Part shown: positions 24,796-34,712 of the stretch, in pieces | Layout of the letters: each line of letters begins with the position of its first letter | Numbering within the stretch: the first letter of the stretch is position 1 | NCBI GenBank assembly: GCA_943789365.1 | Contig: CALSTV010000001.1 | Location: 2,418,001-2,482,000 of the forward strand | Direction: 5' to 3' | From: an uncultured Flavobacteriaceae bacterium | GTDB taxonomy: Bacteria > Bacteroidota > Bacteroidia > Flavobacteriales > Flavobacteriaceae | DNA: 64,000 bases | Program-made: the position numbers and the translations under genes | The notes under the pieces: model-generated | What the model was told of the DNA's origin: nothing | What the model saw: the letters and a program-made list of their open reading frames with translations, nothing else | The model's database searches: none

Positions 24796-26337
24796 ATGGC
24801 TTCAGATCAAAAAGATTCACTGTTTTTATTGATAAAGTCTCTTTCGAAATCAGAAAAGAGACAGTTCAAACTATATGCCGGTCGGTTAGGAGGAAATGCT
24901 GAAGCTAATTTTATGGCGTTATTTACTATTTTAGATAAAATGGATGCCTATGATGAACTGTTGATCTTGAAAAAGACGAATATAAAAAAGCAACAGATTT
25001 CTAATTCCAAGGCGCATTTGTATAAGCAAATATTGATCAGTTTGCGTTTGAGTCCAATTCATCAAAATACGCGGACACAAATTCGTGAACAATTGGATTT
25101 TGCAACCATTTTATATAATAAAGGTCTATACAAGCAAAGTTTAAAAATCTTAGAGAAGGCAAAGAATGTCGCCATCAAAAAAGAAGAGAATACCCTTGCC
25201 TATGAATTGGTAGAATTGGAAAAGGTGATAGAATCACAATACATTACTAGGTCAATGAGTGATCGGGCAGATGTGCTTGCTGTCGAAGCAAAGAACATAT
25301 CGTCAAAAAACGTGATTGTTTCCAAGCTTTCAAATCTTTCATTACAATTGTATAGTTGGTTCTTAAAATATGGCTATGTTCGGGACGATACAGATTTTAA
25401 AATTGTAAACGATTATTACGAAGCGCGATTTCCAAAATACGAATTCTCGGAGCTTGGCTTTACTGGAAAGATGTTTTTGTTTCAGTCCAAGTTGTGGTAT
25501 GGTTTTATCAGTCAGGACTTTTTGTCTTGCTATAGATATTCTCAGAAGCTGGTTGCACTTTTCGATGAGTATCCAGATATGAAACAATTGCATCCTGTTT
25601 TTTATTTAAAAGCAGTGAATTATTCTCTTGAGTCCCTGTTTTATTTGCAACAAACATATAAGTTCAATGAAACCTTAATCGCTCTCGAAGATTCTATTGA
25701 GTATCAACGCTTTTTTGTAAATGAAAATACGCAGTTGCTTTCTAATTTGTATCTGTATCAGCACAAAATAAACCTGTATTATCTCGAAGGGGAATTTGTA
25801 AAAGGAACTGAGTTTGTTCCTGAAGTATTGAATCAGCTTAAGGCATTTGGGAAAAAGATAGATGCCCATCACGTCATGTTGTTTTATTACAAAATAGGAT
25901 GTATGTATTTTGGTGCAGGCGATTATGCAAATTGTATTCTCTATTTGAATAAAATTATTCAAAATAAAGATTTAAAAATGCGAGAAGATTTATTGTGTTA
26001 TACACGTGTTTTAGATCTAGTTGCGCATTACGAATCCGGTCAGGATCAGTATATTGATGAGTTGATAAAATCTACATACAAGTTTTTGTTGAAGATGGAT
26101 AACTTATACCATGTACAGCGAAAAATGATAAAGTTTTTAAGGAATTTATCTTCCCTGTATCCACATGAATTAAAAGACGCTTTTAAGAAGTTGCATAAAG
26201 AGTTGAAGGAGTTTGAAGACCATCCTTATGAGAAAAGAGCATTTTTGTATTTGGATATCATTTCATGGTTAGAATCGAATATTGAAGGCATTCCGGTGGA
26301 AGATGTAGTGAAGCGAAAAATGAGGTTGAAAGGGTAG
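24796..26337 (+). CDS. Conserved helical-repeat protein, function unknown
   Basis: 513 residues, no signal peptide. Starts MASDQKDSLFLLIKSLSKSEKRQFKLYAGRLG, then almost entirely alpha-helical with paired helices of TPR-like spacing (for example LYNKGLYKQSLKILEKAKNVAIKKEENTLAYELVELEKVIE and FGAGDYANCILYLNKIIQNKDLKMREDLLCYTRVLDLVAHYESG). I recognise this type as a conserved Bacteroidota hypothetical but know no function. A protein-binding scaffold role is possible from the TPR-like helices only. It is followed by the truA-like gene after 77 bp. Confidence 0.8.
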   Translation: MASDQKDSLFLLIKSLSKSEKRQFKLYAGRLGGNAEANFMALFTILDKMDAYDELLILKKTNIKKQQISNSKAHLYKQILISLRLSPIHQNTRTQIREQLDFATILYNKGLYKQSLKILEKAKNVAIKKEENTLAYELVELEKVIESQYITRSMSDRADVLAVEAKNISSKNVIVSKLSNLSLQLYSWFLKYGYVRDDTDFKIVNDYYEARFPKYEFSELGFTGKMFLFQSKLWYGFISQDFLSCYRYSQKLVALFDEYPDMKQLHPVFYLKAVNYSLESLFYLQQTYKFNETLIALEDSIEYQRFFVNENTQLLSNLYLYQHKINLYYLEGEFVKGTEFVPEVLNQLKAFGKKIDAHHVMLFYYKIGCMYFGAGDYANCILYLNKIIQNKDLKMREDLLCYTRVLDLVAHYESGQDQYIDELIKSTYKFLLKMDNLYHVQRKMIKFLRNLSSLYPHELKDAFKKLHKELKEFEDHPYEKRAFLYLDIISWLESNIEGIPVEDVVKRKMRLKG

Positions 26338-26346
26338 TTGGTTTTA

Positions 26347-26405
26347 GTCTGAAGTCTAAGGTCTGAAGTCAAAAGTCAAAAGTCAAAAGTCAGCGTCAGA
26401 GTCAA
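26347..26405 (+). repeat. AAAAGTC short tandem repeats
   Basis: Repeated GTCTGAAGTC and GTCAAAAGTC units between the helical-repeat gene and the truA-like gene. The same short unit occurs near 9098-9115. Confidence 0.7.
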
Positions 26406-26414
26406 AAGTCCAAA

Positions 26415-27191
26415 ATGAAGGCGAAGCACAGTTACTTAATAAAATTTCAATACTTGGGTTTTCGATACCATGGTTGGCAAGTGCAACCCAATGTAAAGAC
26501 CGTTCAAAAAATGGTAGAACGTACCTTGTCTTTTGTATTTGAGCACAAGGAGTTTAAAGTGTTGGGGGCAAGTAGAACCGATATGATGGTGTCTGCCCAT
26601 ATGTCTGCTTTTGAATTGTTTGTAGATGAACCGTTGGATGCATATTATTTAAAAAAACGTTTGAACAAAAGCCTGCCCAATGACATTCGCGTTTTGGAGG
26701 TTGAAGAGGTTTCAGAAAAGTTCAACATTATTAAAGATTCAAAAGAAAAAGAGTATCTCTATTTGTTTTCATATGGTGAAAAAATCCATCCTTTTTGTGC
26801 GCCTTTTATGCAAGGATATCTAGAAAACTTGGATATTGAATTGATGCAGCGAGGCGCAAAGTTGTTTGAAGGAATCCACAACTTTCAACGCTATGCATAC
26901 AAACCCTCAGAAAGAACGAATTTCATACGAGAGATAAACTTGTGTGAAATAGTAGAAAACACCGTATATACTGCTAATTTTTTTCCAGAAAAAAGTTTTG
27001 TGTTTCGGGTAAAAGGATCTGGTTTTATGCGTTATCAAGTTAGGCTCATGATGGGAGTGCTTTATCAATTAGGAAAAGGAGAAGTGACGATAGAATTCAT
27101 TAAAGACACTATAGAAAACCCTAACGCAAATACTCTAAAAGAATTGGCTCCAGCTTCTGGGTTGCAATTGGTTCAAATAACGTTTTTATAA
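26415..27191 (+). CDS. TruA-family tRNA pseudouridine synthase, divergent
   Basis: 258 residues. TruA fold opening LIKFQYLGFRYHGWQVQPNVKTVQKMVERTL and the catalytic Asp56 in GASRTDMMVSAH. The usual TruA loop is GRTDAGVHA, so the Asp and Arg are kept while AGVH is changed. Later YRVKG-like text reads FVFRVKGSGFMRYQVRLMMGVLYQLGKG, the conserved RNA-binding/active-site helix. Canonical TruA modifies U38-40 of tRNA anticodon stems; with this altered loop it may be a paralogue with another target. A second, canonical truA would be expected elsewhere. Confidence 0.87.
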   Translation: MKAKHSYLIKFQYLGFRYHGWQVQPNVKTVQKMVERTLSFVFEHKEFKVLGASRTDMMVSAHMSAFELFVDEPLDAYYLKKRLNKSLPNDIRVLEVEEVSEKFNIIKDSKEKEYLYLFSYGEKIHPFCAPFMQGYLENLDIELMQRGAKLFEGIHNFQRYAYKPSERTNFIREINLCEIVENTVYTANFFPEKSFVFRVKGSGFMRYQVRLMMGVLYQLGKGEVTIEFIKDTIENPNANTLKELAPASGLQLVQITFL

Positions 27192-27298
27192 CGGGTAGAT
27201 GTAAAATATATCTAAATATATTGAAGAATGAATTATTTTCATTGGTGTATGTAGTGAGTGCCTTTAAGTGTTTTTTATACGTTTAAATAAAATTACAG

Positions 27299-27306
27299 TA
27301 TATTTG
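27299..27306 (+). promoter_or_regulatory. -7 box of the 169-residue hypothetical gene
   Basis: TATATTTG, 19 bp upstream of the start codon. Confidence 0.5.
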
Positions 27307-27325
27307 AGAGTTAAAAAAGAAAAAT

Positions 27326-27835
27326 ATGAAGAATAGTTTTATTGCGCTCTGTGTTTTGTTTATTTTAATACTATCAAATACAGCTTGTGCACAAGATGCT
27401 TATCTTCGTATGTTTAAAACGGATTCTAAAAAAGAATACCTGATTAAAGAAGGACATCGTGTTAAGTTAAAAACAGAAGAGACGGGTAGGGTAAAAGGAA
27501 GGTTTTCTATTGTAGATGAAAATCATATAATTCTTGATGGTAGAAAAATAGCTCTAAATGATATAACGAAGATGAAAAGGAGTCCGTATATGGAGACTTT
27601 TTTGTTAAATGGGAATTTGTATTTTTGGGGAGGAGCACTTGTTGGTCAAGGTCTAGGTTTTTTTGCGTATTCGGGAGATTCTTATATGTTAGGTGCTGCT
27701 TTAGTTGGAGCTGGCTTGATATATTTGGCGACACAAGGTCCGGGTCTAAGACTTTATAGGAGCAGGGATAAAGGGTGGAAGTATGAAATTGTAAAGAAAA
27801 GTAAAGAGTTGCCGGAAACAGTTATACAGCAGTAG
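27326..27835 (+). CDS. Exported/membrane hypothetical protein
   Basis: 169 residues with a signal peptide (MKNSFIALCVLFILILSNTACA). A beta-rich 60-residue part (RMFKTDSKKEYLIKEGHRVKLKTEETGRVKGRFSIVDENHIILDGRKIALNDITKMKR) is followed by two Gly-rich hydrophobic segments (~92-135), probably membrane-inserted, and a basic tail. The first part resembles small exported beta-domains common in flavobacteria. No function recognised. It converges on the alkB-like gene 8 bp away. Confidence 0.7.
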   Translation: MKNSFIALCVLFILILSNTACAQDAYLRMFKTDSKKEYLIKEGHRVKLKTEETGRVKGRFSIVDENHIILDGRKIALNDITKMKRSPYMETFLLNGNLYFWGGALVGQGLGFFAYSGDSYMLGAALVGAGLIYLATQGPGLRLYRSRDKGWKYEIVKKSKELPETVIQQ

Positions 27836-27843
27836 TTCTGTTT

Positions 27844-28866
27844 TTAGCGCAATTTTTTATTCATAACACGCTTCCATAAAGGAGGAATTAGTGCTAGTAG
27901 CATCATACCAGGATATCCTGTTGGCATTTTTGGGCTTTCTGTGTTTGAATTTAGCAATTGGTATTTCTTACTTCCATTTTTGTGATGGTCCGAATGTCGA
28001 GATAAGTTAAAAAGATACAGTCGGCCAATCGGATGGTCAGAATCCCAGGAATGTGAAGGATTGGGTCTTTCGTAGCGTCCATTTGTCTTTTTTCTCAGCA
28101 GTCCATAGTGTTCAATATAGTTTACGGTTTCTAATAAAGCAATTCCGAAAGCTGCGGCAAGCAGAAAAGCAAGGAGCGCATGGTTTCCGAATAGGTAATA
28201 AATCAGAGTTAACAAAACGACGTTGGATATCGAATAAACAACCATTCTATTTCCAATTGAATATTTTCTTTTTCCCAGACGTTCCATTCGTTTGAATTCT
28301 AGATTCCATGCCATAGTATAGCTCGAAAAATGCGATCGAAACCAGAAAGCGTATACACTTTCGTTTTTTCTTGCGGTTGCGGGATCTTCCGGTGTGGCAA
28401 CTTTGTAGTGATGGCCTGCGTTATGGTAAGGTAAAAAATGACTGTCTAGTGAACTCAATAATAAGAGTTCTCCCAGAAACTGTACAAATCTATGGTTTCG
28501 GTGTCCTAATTCATGGCCTACATTGAGGCCCATAACACCACAACATAAGCCCATGGCCGTTATTTTCCCGAAGTAGCCTAAACTTAAAAAAGAACTCGTT
28601 TCTATAGTGTTTAAGAAGTAAAATAAAACAAAATATTGTACAGGTACTGCTAGGTAGAGCGCAATGTCATAAACTGTTTTGTTTTTTTCAATTCGACTTG
28701 TAGCTCGATCAAAGTTGGTAGTGTTAGGTGAGATATTCAATTCCAACAAAGGCAGTGCGACAAAAAAAACGAATAAGGCAGTAAAGGAATAGAGTCCATC
28801 TTGCTGAATTGAAAAGAAGACAATTAGCGGTAAGGTAAAGACGAGAAAATATGTATATCGTTTCAT
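27844..28866 (-). CDS. Alkane 1-monooxygenase-like integral membrane di-iron enzyme
   Basis: 340 residues with about six TM segments. Carries the histidine boxes of AlkB/fatty-acid-desaturase proteins: HELGHRNH (~120), HNAGHH (~150), the extra HYG (NYIEHYGL, ~252) and RHSDHH (~293), with the AlkB-type PSHSWDSDHPIGRLYLFNLSRHSDHH block. Family enzymes hydroxylate terminal methyl groups of alkanes or other lipids using O2 and rubredoxin electrons. No rubredoxin gene is adjacent, so substrate and electron donor are open. Monocistronic. Confidence 0.88.
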   Translation of the reverse strand: MKRYTYFLVFTLPLIVFFSIQQDGLYSFTALFVFFVALPLLELNISPNTTNFDRATSRIEKNKTVYDIALYLAVPVQYFVLFYFLNTIETSSFLSLGYFGKITAMGLCCGVMGLNVGHELGHRNHRFVQFLGELLLLSSLDSHFLPYHNAGHHYKVATPEDPATARKNESVYAFWFRSHFSSYTMAWNLEFKRMERLGKRKYSIGNRMVVYSISNVVLLTLIYYLFGNHALLAFLLAAAFGIALLETVNYIEHYGLLRKKTNGRYERPNPSHSWDSDHPIGRLYLFNLSRHSDHHKNGSKKYQLLNSNTESPKMPTGYPGMMLLALIPPLWKRVMNKKLR

Positions 28867-29269
28867 GATAGTTGTGTTCGAATTTATTTTAAATTCGTTT
28901 TTATTTATAGTGTTTCCGGTGTTTTAAAGATGTAAAAAATAGTGATTTTTATTGAGAATATAAAAAGATTAACATACTCTTGTTGTGAATGTGTTGTTTA
29001 TAGGTGTGTTTTGTTGTGAAATATTTATTTACAAGCCTAGTTATTTGTTTTGTTTAAGAATTATGCTACTTTTTTTTTGAGTTTATCATTGTAGAAAAAG
29101 ACTTGTAAGGTGTTGTTACACAGGGCTTAAAGAGCTTTTTTTTGAGTGTTGAGTAGCGTAGTGCTAAGTAGAGTATTTGTCAGTTTTTTTTGCGACAATA
29201 TTATATTTGCTTAAGAAATAGAAATCAACAAAGTAAAGTCCTATTTGTTAGGATGTAAAAACGAATAAA
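28867..29269 (+). promoter_or_regulatory. Upstream region of ilvD with a promoter
   Basis: TTTG (29176-29179), 22-bp spacer, TATATTTG (29202-29209), about 60 bp before the ilvD ATG. Upstream there is a weak hairpin with T8 (29125-29147). No ILV-rich leader peptide was found. Confidence 0.55.
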
Positions 29270-30949
29270 ATGGCATTAAATAAACACAGTAGTAGATTGA
29301 CTCAGGACGAATCTCAACCAGCATCACAGGCAATGTTGTATGCAGTTGGTCTGACCGATGAGGACATGAACAAACCGCAAATTGGAATTGCAAGTACTGG
29401 TTATGATGGGAATCCATGTAACATGCACTTGAATAATTTAGCAGCTGAAATAAAAAAAGAAGCAAACAATTCTGGACAAGTCGGATTGGTGTTTAATACC
29501 ATTGGAGTAAGTGACGGTATCTCTATGGGAACCTCAGGAATGAACTATTCCTTGGCTTCTAGAGATATTATTGCGGACTCAATGGAAACTGTTGTCAATG
29601 CACAAAGTTATGACGGTTTGATTGGAGTTGTTGGATGTGATAAAAATATGCCAGGGGCAATCATTGCGATGTTGCGTTTGAACAGGCCGTCAATAATGGT
29701 GTACGGTGGAACTATTGCCTCAGGAAAATACAAGGGAAGAAAATTAAATATTGTTTCCGCTTTTGAAGCACTAGGGCAGAAGGTAGCAGGAGAAATAGAC
29801 GATAAAGAATACAGAGAAATCATAAAAGCAGCCATTCCGGGTGCTGGTGCATGTGGTGGAATGTACACTGCAAATACAATGGCATCTTCAATTGAATGTA
29901 TGGGGTTGGCATTGCCATATAACTCATCTATTCCTGCAGAGAATCCAAATAAACTTTCGGAGTCTGAGCGTACTGCTTTGGCCATGAAAAATTTGTTGGA
30001 ATTGGATTTAAAACCAAAAGATATTGTAACTAAAAAGTCTATTGAAAATGCTGTGGCTATCGTAAATGCCTTAGGAGGGTCTACCAATGCAGTATTACAT
30101 TACTTGGCAATTGCATATGCTGCTGATATTGAGTTTACCTTAGAGGATTTTCAAAGAGTTTCAGATAGAACCCCTTTGATAGCCGACTTAAAACCTTCAG
30201 GTAAATACTTGATGGAAGATGTACACGGAGTAGGTGGAACACCAGCAATTATGAAATACTTGTTAGAGGAAGGCTTCTTGCATGGCGATTGTATGACGGT
30301 TACTGGTAAGACATTGGCTGAGAATTTGGCAGATGTTGAAGCGATGGAATTTGAGGAACAAGATGTCGTATTTCCAACAGACAAAGCCTTGAAATCTTCA
30401 GGGAACTTACAAATCTTATACGGAAACCTTGCAGAAGAAGGAGCTGTAGCAAAAATATCAGGAAATGAAGGCTTGAAGTTTGAAGGGAAAGCTGTGGTAT
30501 ATGATGGCGAACAAGCTGCGAATACAGGAATATCGAATGGAGAAGTGGAAAGAGGGGACGTCGTCGTTATCCGTTATGTTGGACCTAAAGGAGGACCTGG
30601 TATGCCGGAAATGTTAAAGCCGACTTCATTAATTATGGGAGCTGGTTTAGGAAAATCTGTTGCACTTATTACCGATGGACGATTCTCTGGTGGAACTCAT
30701 GGTTTTGTTGTTGGGCACATAACGCCAGAAGCACAACAAGGTGGTTTGATTGGATTGGTTGAAACTGGAGATACCATTTCAATTAGTGCGGAAGACAATT
30801 CTATTACTTTGAAAGTTTCTGAAGAGGAGATTGCAAAACGTAAAGGAAACTGGCAAACACCAGCTTTAAAACATAACAAAGGAATTTTATTCAAATACGC
30901 AAGATCAGTGGCTTCTGCCTCTGAGGGTTGTGTGACAGATAAATATTAA
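29270..30949 (+). CDS. ilvD: Dihydroxy-acid dehydratase
   Basis: 559 residues, full length. Iron-sulfur cysteines in [13 protein letters not shown] and [17 protein letters not shown], plus [15 protein letters not shown], and the C-terminal [21 protein letters not shown] signature. Dehydrates dihydroxyisovalerate and dihydroxymethylvalerate to 2-oxo acids for valine/isoleucine (and leucine) synthesis. First gene of an ilvD-ilvB-ilvN run on the same strand; ilvB follows after 78 bp. Confidence 0.97.
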   Translation: MALNKHSSRLTQDESQPASQAMLYAVGLTDEDMNKPQIGIASTGYDGNPCNMHLNNLAAEIKKEANNSGQVGLVFNTIGVSDGISMGTSGMNYSLASRDIIADSMETVVNAQSYDGLIGVVGCDKNMPGAIIAMLRLNRPSIMVYGGTIASGKYKGRKLNIVSAFEALGQKVAGEIDDKEYREIIKAAIPGAGACGGMYTANTMASSIECMGLALPYNSSIPAENPNKLSESERTALAMKNLLELDLKPKDIVTKKSIENAVAIVNALGGSTNAVLHYLAIAYAADIEFTLEDFQRVSDRTPLIADLKPSGKYLMEDVHGVGGTPAIMKYLLEEGFLHGDCMTVTGKTLAENLADVEAMEFEEQDVVFPTDKALKSSGNLQILYGNLAEEGAVAKISGNEGLKFEGKAVVYDGEQAANTGISNGEVERGDVVVIRYVGPKGGPGMPEMLKPTSLIMGAGLGKSVALITDGRFSGGTHGFVVGHITPEAQQGGLIGLVETGDTISISAEDNSITLKVSEEEIAKRKGNWQTPALKHNKGILFKYARSVASASEGCVTDKY

Positions 30950-31027
30950 TAGCGTAGCAAGTAGCGAGTATTTAGTTAGGAGTTTTAGACTAGATACCTG
31001 TTGCCTGATACTTAATACTTACGAAGT

Positions 31028-32728
31028 ATGAGTACAAAAACAGAAAGAATTATTGGGGCTGAAGCCGTAGTTAGAGCACTTTTAGAAGAAGGCGCAGATT
31101 TGGCTTATGGATATCCGGGTGGAGCCATTATGCCTATCTATGATGAACTATATAAATATCAAGATAAATTACAACATGTATTAACACGTCATGAGCAAGG
31201 AGCTATTCATGCGGCTCAAGGGTTTGCTCGCGTATCTGGTAAAGTTGGAGTCTGTTTGGCTACTTCTGGACCAGGAGCTACAAACTTAGTAACAGGTATT
31301 GCCGATGCACAAATTGATTCTACACCTTTGGTATGTATTACCGGACAAGTAGCATCGCATTTATTGGGAACTGATGCATTTCAGGAAACCGATGTTATTA
31401 GTATTTCTGCACCCGTGACCAAATGGAATATCCAAGTGACAAAATCACAAGACATTCCTGCTGCCATTGCAAAGGCTTTTTATATTGCTAAATCAGGACG
31501 TCCAGGTCCCGTTTTAATTGATATCACAAAAGATGCTCAATTAGGAGAATTAGATTATGCTTATGAAAAGTGTACAGGTGTTAGAAGTTACAAACCGATA
31601 CCTGAAACCAATATTGAAAAAGTAAAAGAAGCCGCAACATTGATCAATGCCGCTAAAAAGCCATTTATCGTGTTTGGTCAAGGCGTTATTTTAGGAGAAG
31701 CAGAAGCAGAACTAAAAGCGCTGATTGAAAAATCGGGAATTCCTTCGGCATGGACTGTTTTAGGCTTGTCTGCCTTGCCAACTGATCACCCTTTAAATGT
31801 AGGGATGGTTGGAATGCACGGACATTACGGACCGAATAAACTGACAAACGAATGCGATTTATTGATTGCTATAGGAATGCGTTTTGACGATCGTGTAACC
31901 GGAACTTTAGATACCTATGCCAAACAAGCGAAAGTAATCCATTTTGATATTGATCCTGCGGAGATCGATAAAAATGTAAAAACAGATGTTGCTGTAATAG
32001 GTAACGCTAAAGATACTTTAGCAAAAATAGTACCTTTTATCAATGATGCGAAGCATGAAGCTTGGCACAATGAATTTAAGGAATATAGAAAAATAGAAGA
32101 CGAGGCGGTTATCATTCCACAGTTAGAACCAACAAAAGAAGGTTTGACGATGGGTGAAGTAATTAACCAAGTAAATAAAGAAACCAACGGAGATGCAGTA
32201 ATAGTTTCTGATGTAGGTCAGCACCAGATGTTTACAGTACGTTATGCTGATTTTACAACTACCAGAAGTAATGTAACTTCAGGTGGTTTAGGAACCATGG
32301 GATTTGCGTTGCCAGCAGCCATTGGTGCTAAAATGGGAGCTCCAGAAAGAGAAGTAGTAGCCTATATTGGTGATGGTGGTTATCAAATGACTTGTCAAGA
32401 ATTAGGAACTATTTTGCAAACAGGAGCAGCCGTTAAGATTGTGGTGTTGAATAACGAGTTCTTAGGAATGGTACGTCAATGGCAACAGCTGTTCTTTGAT
32501 AAAAGATATGCTTCGACCGTAATGACCAATCCAGATTTTATAAAATTGGCAGAGGCTTATGATATCAAAGCAACGAAAGTGGTGAAACGTGAAGATTTGG
32601 CAGGTGCCGTAAAAGAAATGATCGCTTCAAAAGAATCTTATTTCTTGGAAGTGATGATTGAAAAGGAAGACAATGTATTTCCTATGGTGCCAACAGGAGC
32701 TAGTGTTTCAGATGTTAGATTAAGCTAA
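31028..32728 (+). CDS. ilvB: Acetolactate synthase, large subunit
   Basis: 566 residues. ThDP enzyme with the catalytic Glu region YGYPGGAIMPIYDELYK...RHEQGAIHAAQGFARVSGKVGVCLATSGPGATN and the ThDP-Mg motif GDGGYQMTCQELGTI...NNEFLGMVRQWQ. Joins two pyruvates, or pyruvate plus 2-oxobutyrate, to acetohydroxy acids. Partner of the small subunit encoded 88 bp downstream. Confidence 0.97.
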   Translation: MSTKTERIIGAEAVVRALLEEGADLAYGYPGGAIMPIYDELYKYQDKLQHVLTRHEQGAIHAAQGFARVSGKVGVCLATSGPGATNLVTGIADAQIDSTPLVCITGQVASHLLGTDAFQETDVISISAPVTKWNIQVTKSQDIPAAIAKAFYIAKSGRPGPVLIDITKDAQLGELDYAYEKCTGVRSYKPIPETNIEKVKEAATLINAAKKPFIVFGQGVILGEAEAELKALIEKSGIPSAWTVLGLSALPTDHPLNVGMVGMHGHYGPNKLTNECDLLIAIGMRFDDRVTGTLDTYAKQAKVIHFDIDPAEIDKNVKTDVAVIGNAKDTLAKIVPFINDAKHEAWHNEFKEYRKIEDEAVIIPQLEPTKEGLTMGEVINQVNKETNGDAVIVSDVGQHQMFTVRYADFTTTRSNVTSGGLGTMGFALPAAIGAKMGAPEREVVAYIGDGGYQMTCQELGTILQTGAAVKIVVLNNEFLGMVRQWQQLFFDKRYASTVMTNPDFIKLAEAYDIKATKVVKREDLAGAVKEMIASKESYFLEVMIEKEDNVFPMVPTGASVSDVRLS

Positions 32729-32816
32729 AGTTAGTTGTGAATTTTGAGTGTTTAGTTTTGAGTTGTTGTTATAAACATAACTCAATTGAAGACTTCAACA
32801 AGTAAACAAAAATAAA

Positions 32817-33335
32817 ATGGAAAAACAATTATATACAATTTCTGTATACACAGAAAACAATCCGGGATTACTGAATAGAATTGCAACTATTTTCTTAAAA
32901 AGACATATCAATATAGAAAGTTTAAACGTTTCAAGATCTGAAATTGAAAACGTACATCGTTTTACAATTTGTGCACATATGACCGAAGTGGCTGTAAAGA
33001 AACTGGTAGGCCAGATTGAAAAACAAATTGAAGTGATCAAAGCCTACTATCATACCGATGATGAGATTATTTTTCACGAAACAGCTCTGTATAAAATAGC
33101 TTCGAATCTGTTGTTTGACAAAAGAGAAATTCAAAATATTATCAAGAATAGTCATGCGAGTATTGTGACGGTAAATCCTGAGTTTTTTGTAATTGAAAAG
33201 ACGGGATTCAGAAGTGAAACTGAGGCCTTGTACGATGAATTAGCTCCTTATGGAATCATGCAGTTTGTGCGAACAGGAAGAATTTCGGTGTCTAAAACAG
33301 AGATGAAGATTTCAGAACAGTTGAAGAATTTATAG
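32817..33335 (+). CDS. ilvN: Acetolactate synthase, small (regulatory) subunit
   Basis: 172 residues. N-terminal ACT domain (YTISVYTENNPGLLNRIATIFLKRHINIESLNVSRSEIENVHRFTI) binding branched-chain amino acids for feedback control, followed by the ALS small-subunit C-domain (ALYKIASNLLFDKREIQNIIKN...PEFFVIEKTG). Also called ilvH by size. Followed by a strong terminator. Confidence 0.94.
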   Translation: MEKQLYTISVYTENNPGLLNRIATIFLKRHINIESLNVSRSEIENVHRFTICAHMTEVAVKKLVGQIEKQIEVIKAYYHTDDEIIFHETALYKIASNLLFDKREIQNIIKNSHASIVTVNPEFFVIEKTGFRSETEALYDELAPYGIMQFVRTGRISVSKTEMKISEQLKNL

Positions 33336-33363
33336 AAATACGTTTTCCTATGAGGATAGGGTC

Positions 33364-33391
33364 AAAGAGCGGCATTTGCCGCTCTTTTTTT
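33364..33391 (+). terminator. Terminator of the ilvDBN operon
   Basis: AGAGCGGC-ATTT-GCCGCTCT followed by a T7 run, 28 bp past the ilvN stop. Confidence 0.92.
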
Positions 33392-33419
33392 GTTCTGTCA
33401 ATACAGTTCGAAAAGTGTC

Positions 33420-33440
33420 ATGTCGAGCGGAGTCGAGACC
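33420..33440. repeat. TCGAGCGGAGTCGAG-type palindromic repeat
   Basis: TGTCGAGCGGAGTCGAGAC: same core as the repeats at 63909-63986. Confidence 0.75.
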
Positions 33441-33549
33441 TGCTAGCAGCTACCAATGAATTATAATCCTGATGGGGTGCAATTATTCATAAACTCTAGT
33501 AGCCGTCTTTACTATGTTGTGCGAGCGAATTAAGGTTTTAGGTACCAAC

Positions 33550-34200
33550 TTAGAATCGCTTTCCAATACTCAATCCTATCTTTCCCATCGTGTCTAGTTC
33601 GTCATGGATAAGGTAGCGTCCTATTCCCAGAAATAGTTCCAAATTGTATCCTTTTCTGTTGATCCATTTCTTCCCTATTCCAACACCCAAAGCAACATCC
33701 GTTAAAGTCTCGTATTCATAAGAAGAATTGTATAAGTGGTCATAGTTATACAATGATGAGTACTCTACAGAGGCAAGTGAAGCGAAAACTTCAACAAACA
33801 ATCCCCGGGCTCCGTAGTCTTTTCGGTTAAGAAAATAGAATCGGTAAAATGGTGTTATTGCAAAAGTTTGATAAGATTCTGAAGATTCCAGCAGGTCGTC
33901 ATTCAAATTGATAAGCGAAGAAACACCTGCACTATGATTAGTATTAAATATTCGTTCGTAGGAAAAATCTAATGTAGCAACTGTCATAAAGTATAGGGTA
34001 TTCCAACGTACTTCATGGGATCCATAAGAAGAAGCGTCTTCAAAGGAGCTGTTTTTTACTACTTCGACCTGAATCGTTTTGTTTTCTGTTGGACTTTTTT
34101 CCTCTTGGGCCCAAAGTCCATTTCCTTGTAAGATTAGCGTACATAGGGTGAAACTGATTTTAACTGTGTCTTTAAGATGACGTAATGATAGTCTTTTCAT
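33550..34200 (-). CDS. Outer-membrane beta-barrel-like hypothetical protein
   Basis: 216 residues with a signal peptide (cleavage near LWAQ, ~32). From residue ~65 on, alternating aromatic/hydrophobic beta-strands (WNTLYFMTVATLDFSYERIF, FAITPFYRFYF, GLFVEVFASLASVEYSS, DVALGVGIGKKW) end in a terminal Phe, as in small eight-stranded porin-like proteins (DUF3575-like). Function unknown. It is inverted between ilvN and ilvC and splits an otherwise typical ilv cluster. Confidence 0.72.
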   Translation of the reverse strand: MKRLSLRHLKDTVKISFTLCTLILQGNGLWAQEEKSPTENKTIQVEVVKNSSFEDASSYGSHEVRWNTLYFMTVATLDFSYERIFNTNHSAGVSSLINLNDDLLESSESYQTFAITPFYRFYFLNRKDYGARGLFVEVFASLASVEYSSLYNYDHLYNSSYEYETLTDVALGVGIGKKWINRKGYNLELFLGIGRYLIHDELDTMGKIGLSIGKRF

Positions 34201-34712
34201 AATTTTGTTTTTAATTATTAAAGAATAAATATAAGTATAAAAATAAACAAAAGTATAGTTTCGTGATGAATTTTAGTTGTCATGAAAAGTATGGAAAGCA
34301 ATGGCTTATTTGTTTTGATTAAAAGTCATTGAGCTACTGTGATTTTTTGCGTTCCCTTAACGAAAATGAAAACAGCTCGGTAAACTAATAGCAACTAGTA
34401 GAGAAATCTATAGATTTCCCCTGAGCAGGGGCATTTTGTGTTTAGAATTTATAATCGTCTGAATGTCTTATTTGAAAACTCGGGTTTTCGTTCTATTCAA
34501 TAGAAATCCCTGGATGAAAGCATATTATTAGAAAGACTACGATAAATTGTTCGAATTCATAGCAATCTTTTTAAAATTATACTGAAATAAAAAAAGGATT
34601 TTATATTTTTGCAATCTTAAATAAAAGAGGTGTGACTATTTTTAGAAGCATCACTTTCAATTATTTAAAGTTTCAAATCGAAAAAAATAAAAATTAATAA
34701 ACAATAGAAAAA
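34201..34712 (+). promoter_or_regulatory. Long upstream region of ilvC
   Basis: -7 box TATTTTTG at 34604-34611. Further upstream is a CCCCTG-AG-CAGGGG hairpin (34418-34431) and a 16-codon ORF (34282-34332) with the codon run Leu-Phe-Val-Leu-Ile. A leader role for it is speculative. Confidence 0.45.

Noticed and set aside
28981-29000. Short M-C-C-L reading frame upstream of ilvD as a leader peptide
   Set aside because: Only four codons, wrong amino acids for an ilv operon, and upstream of the likely promoter.
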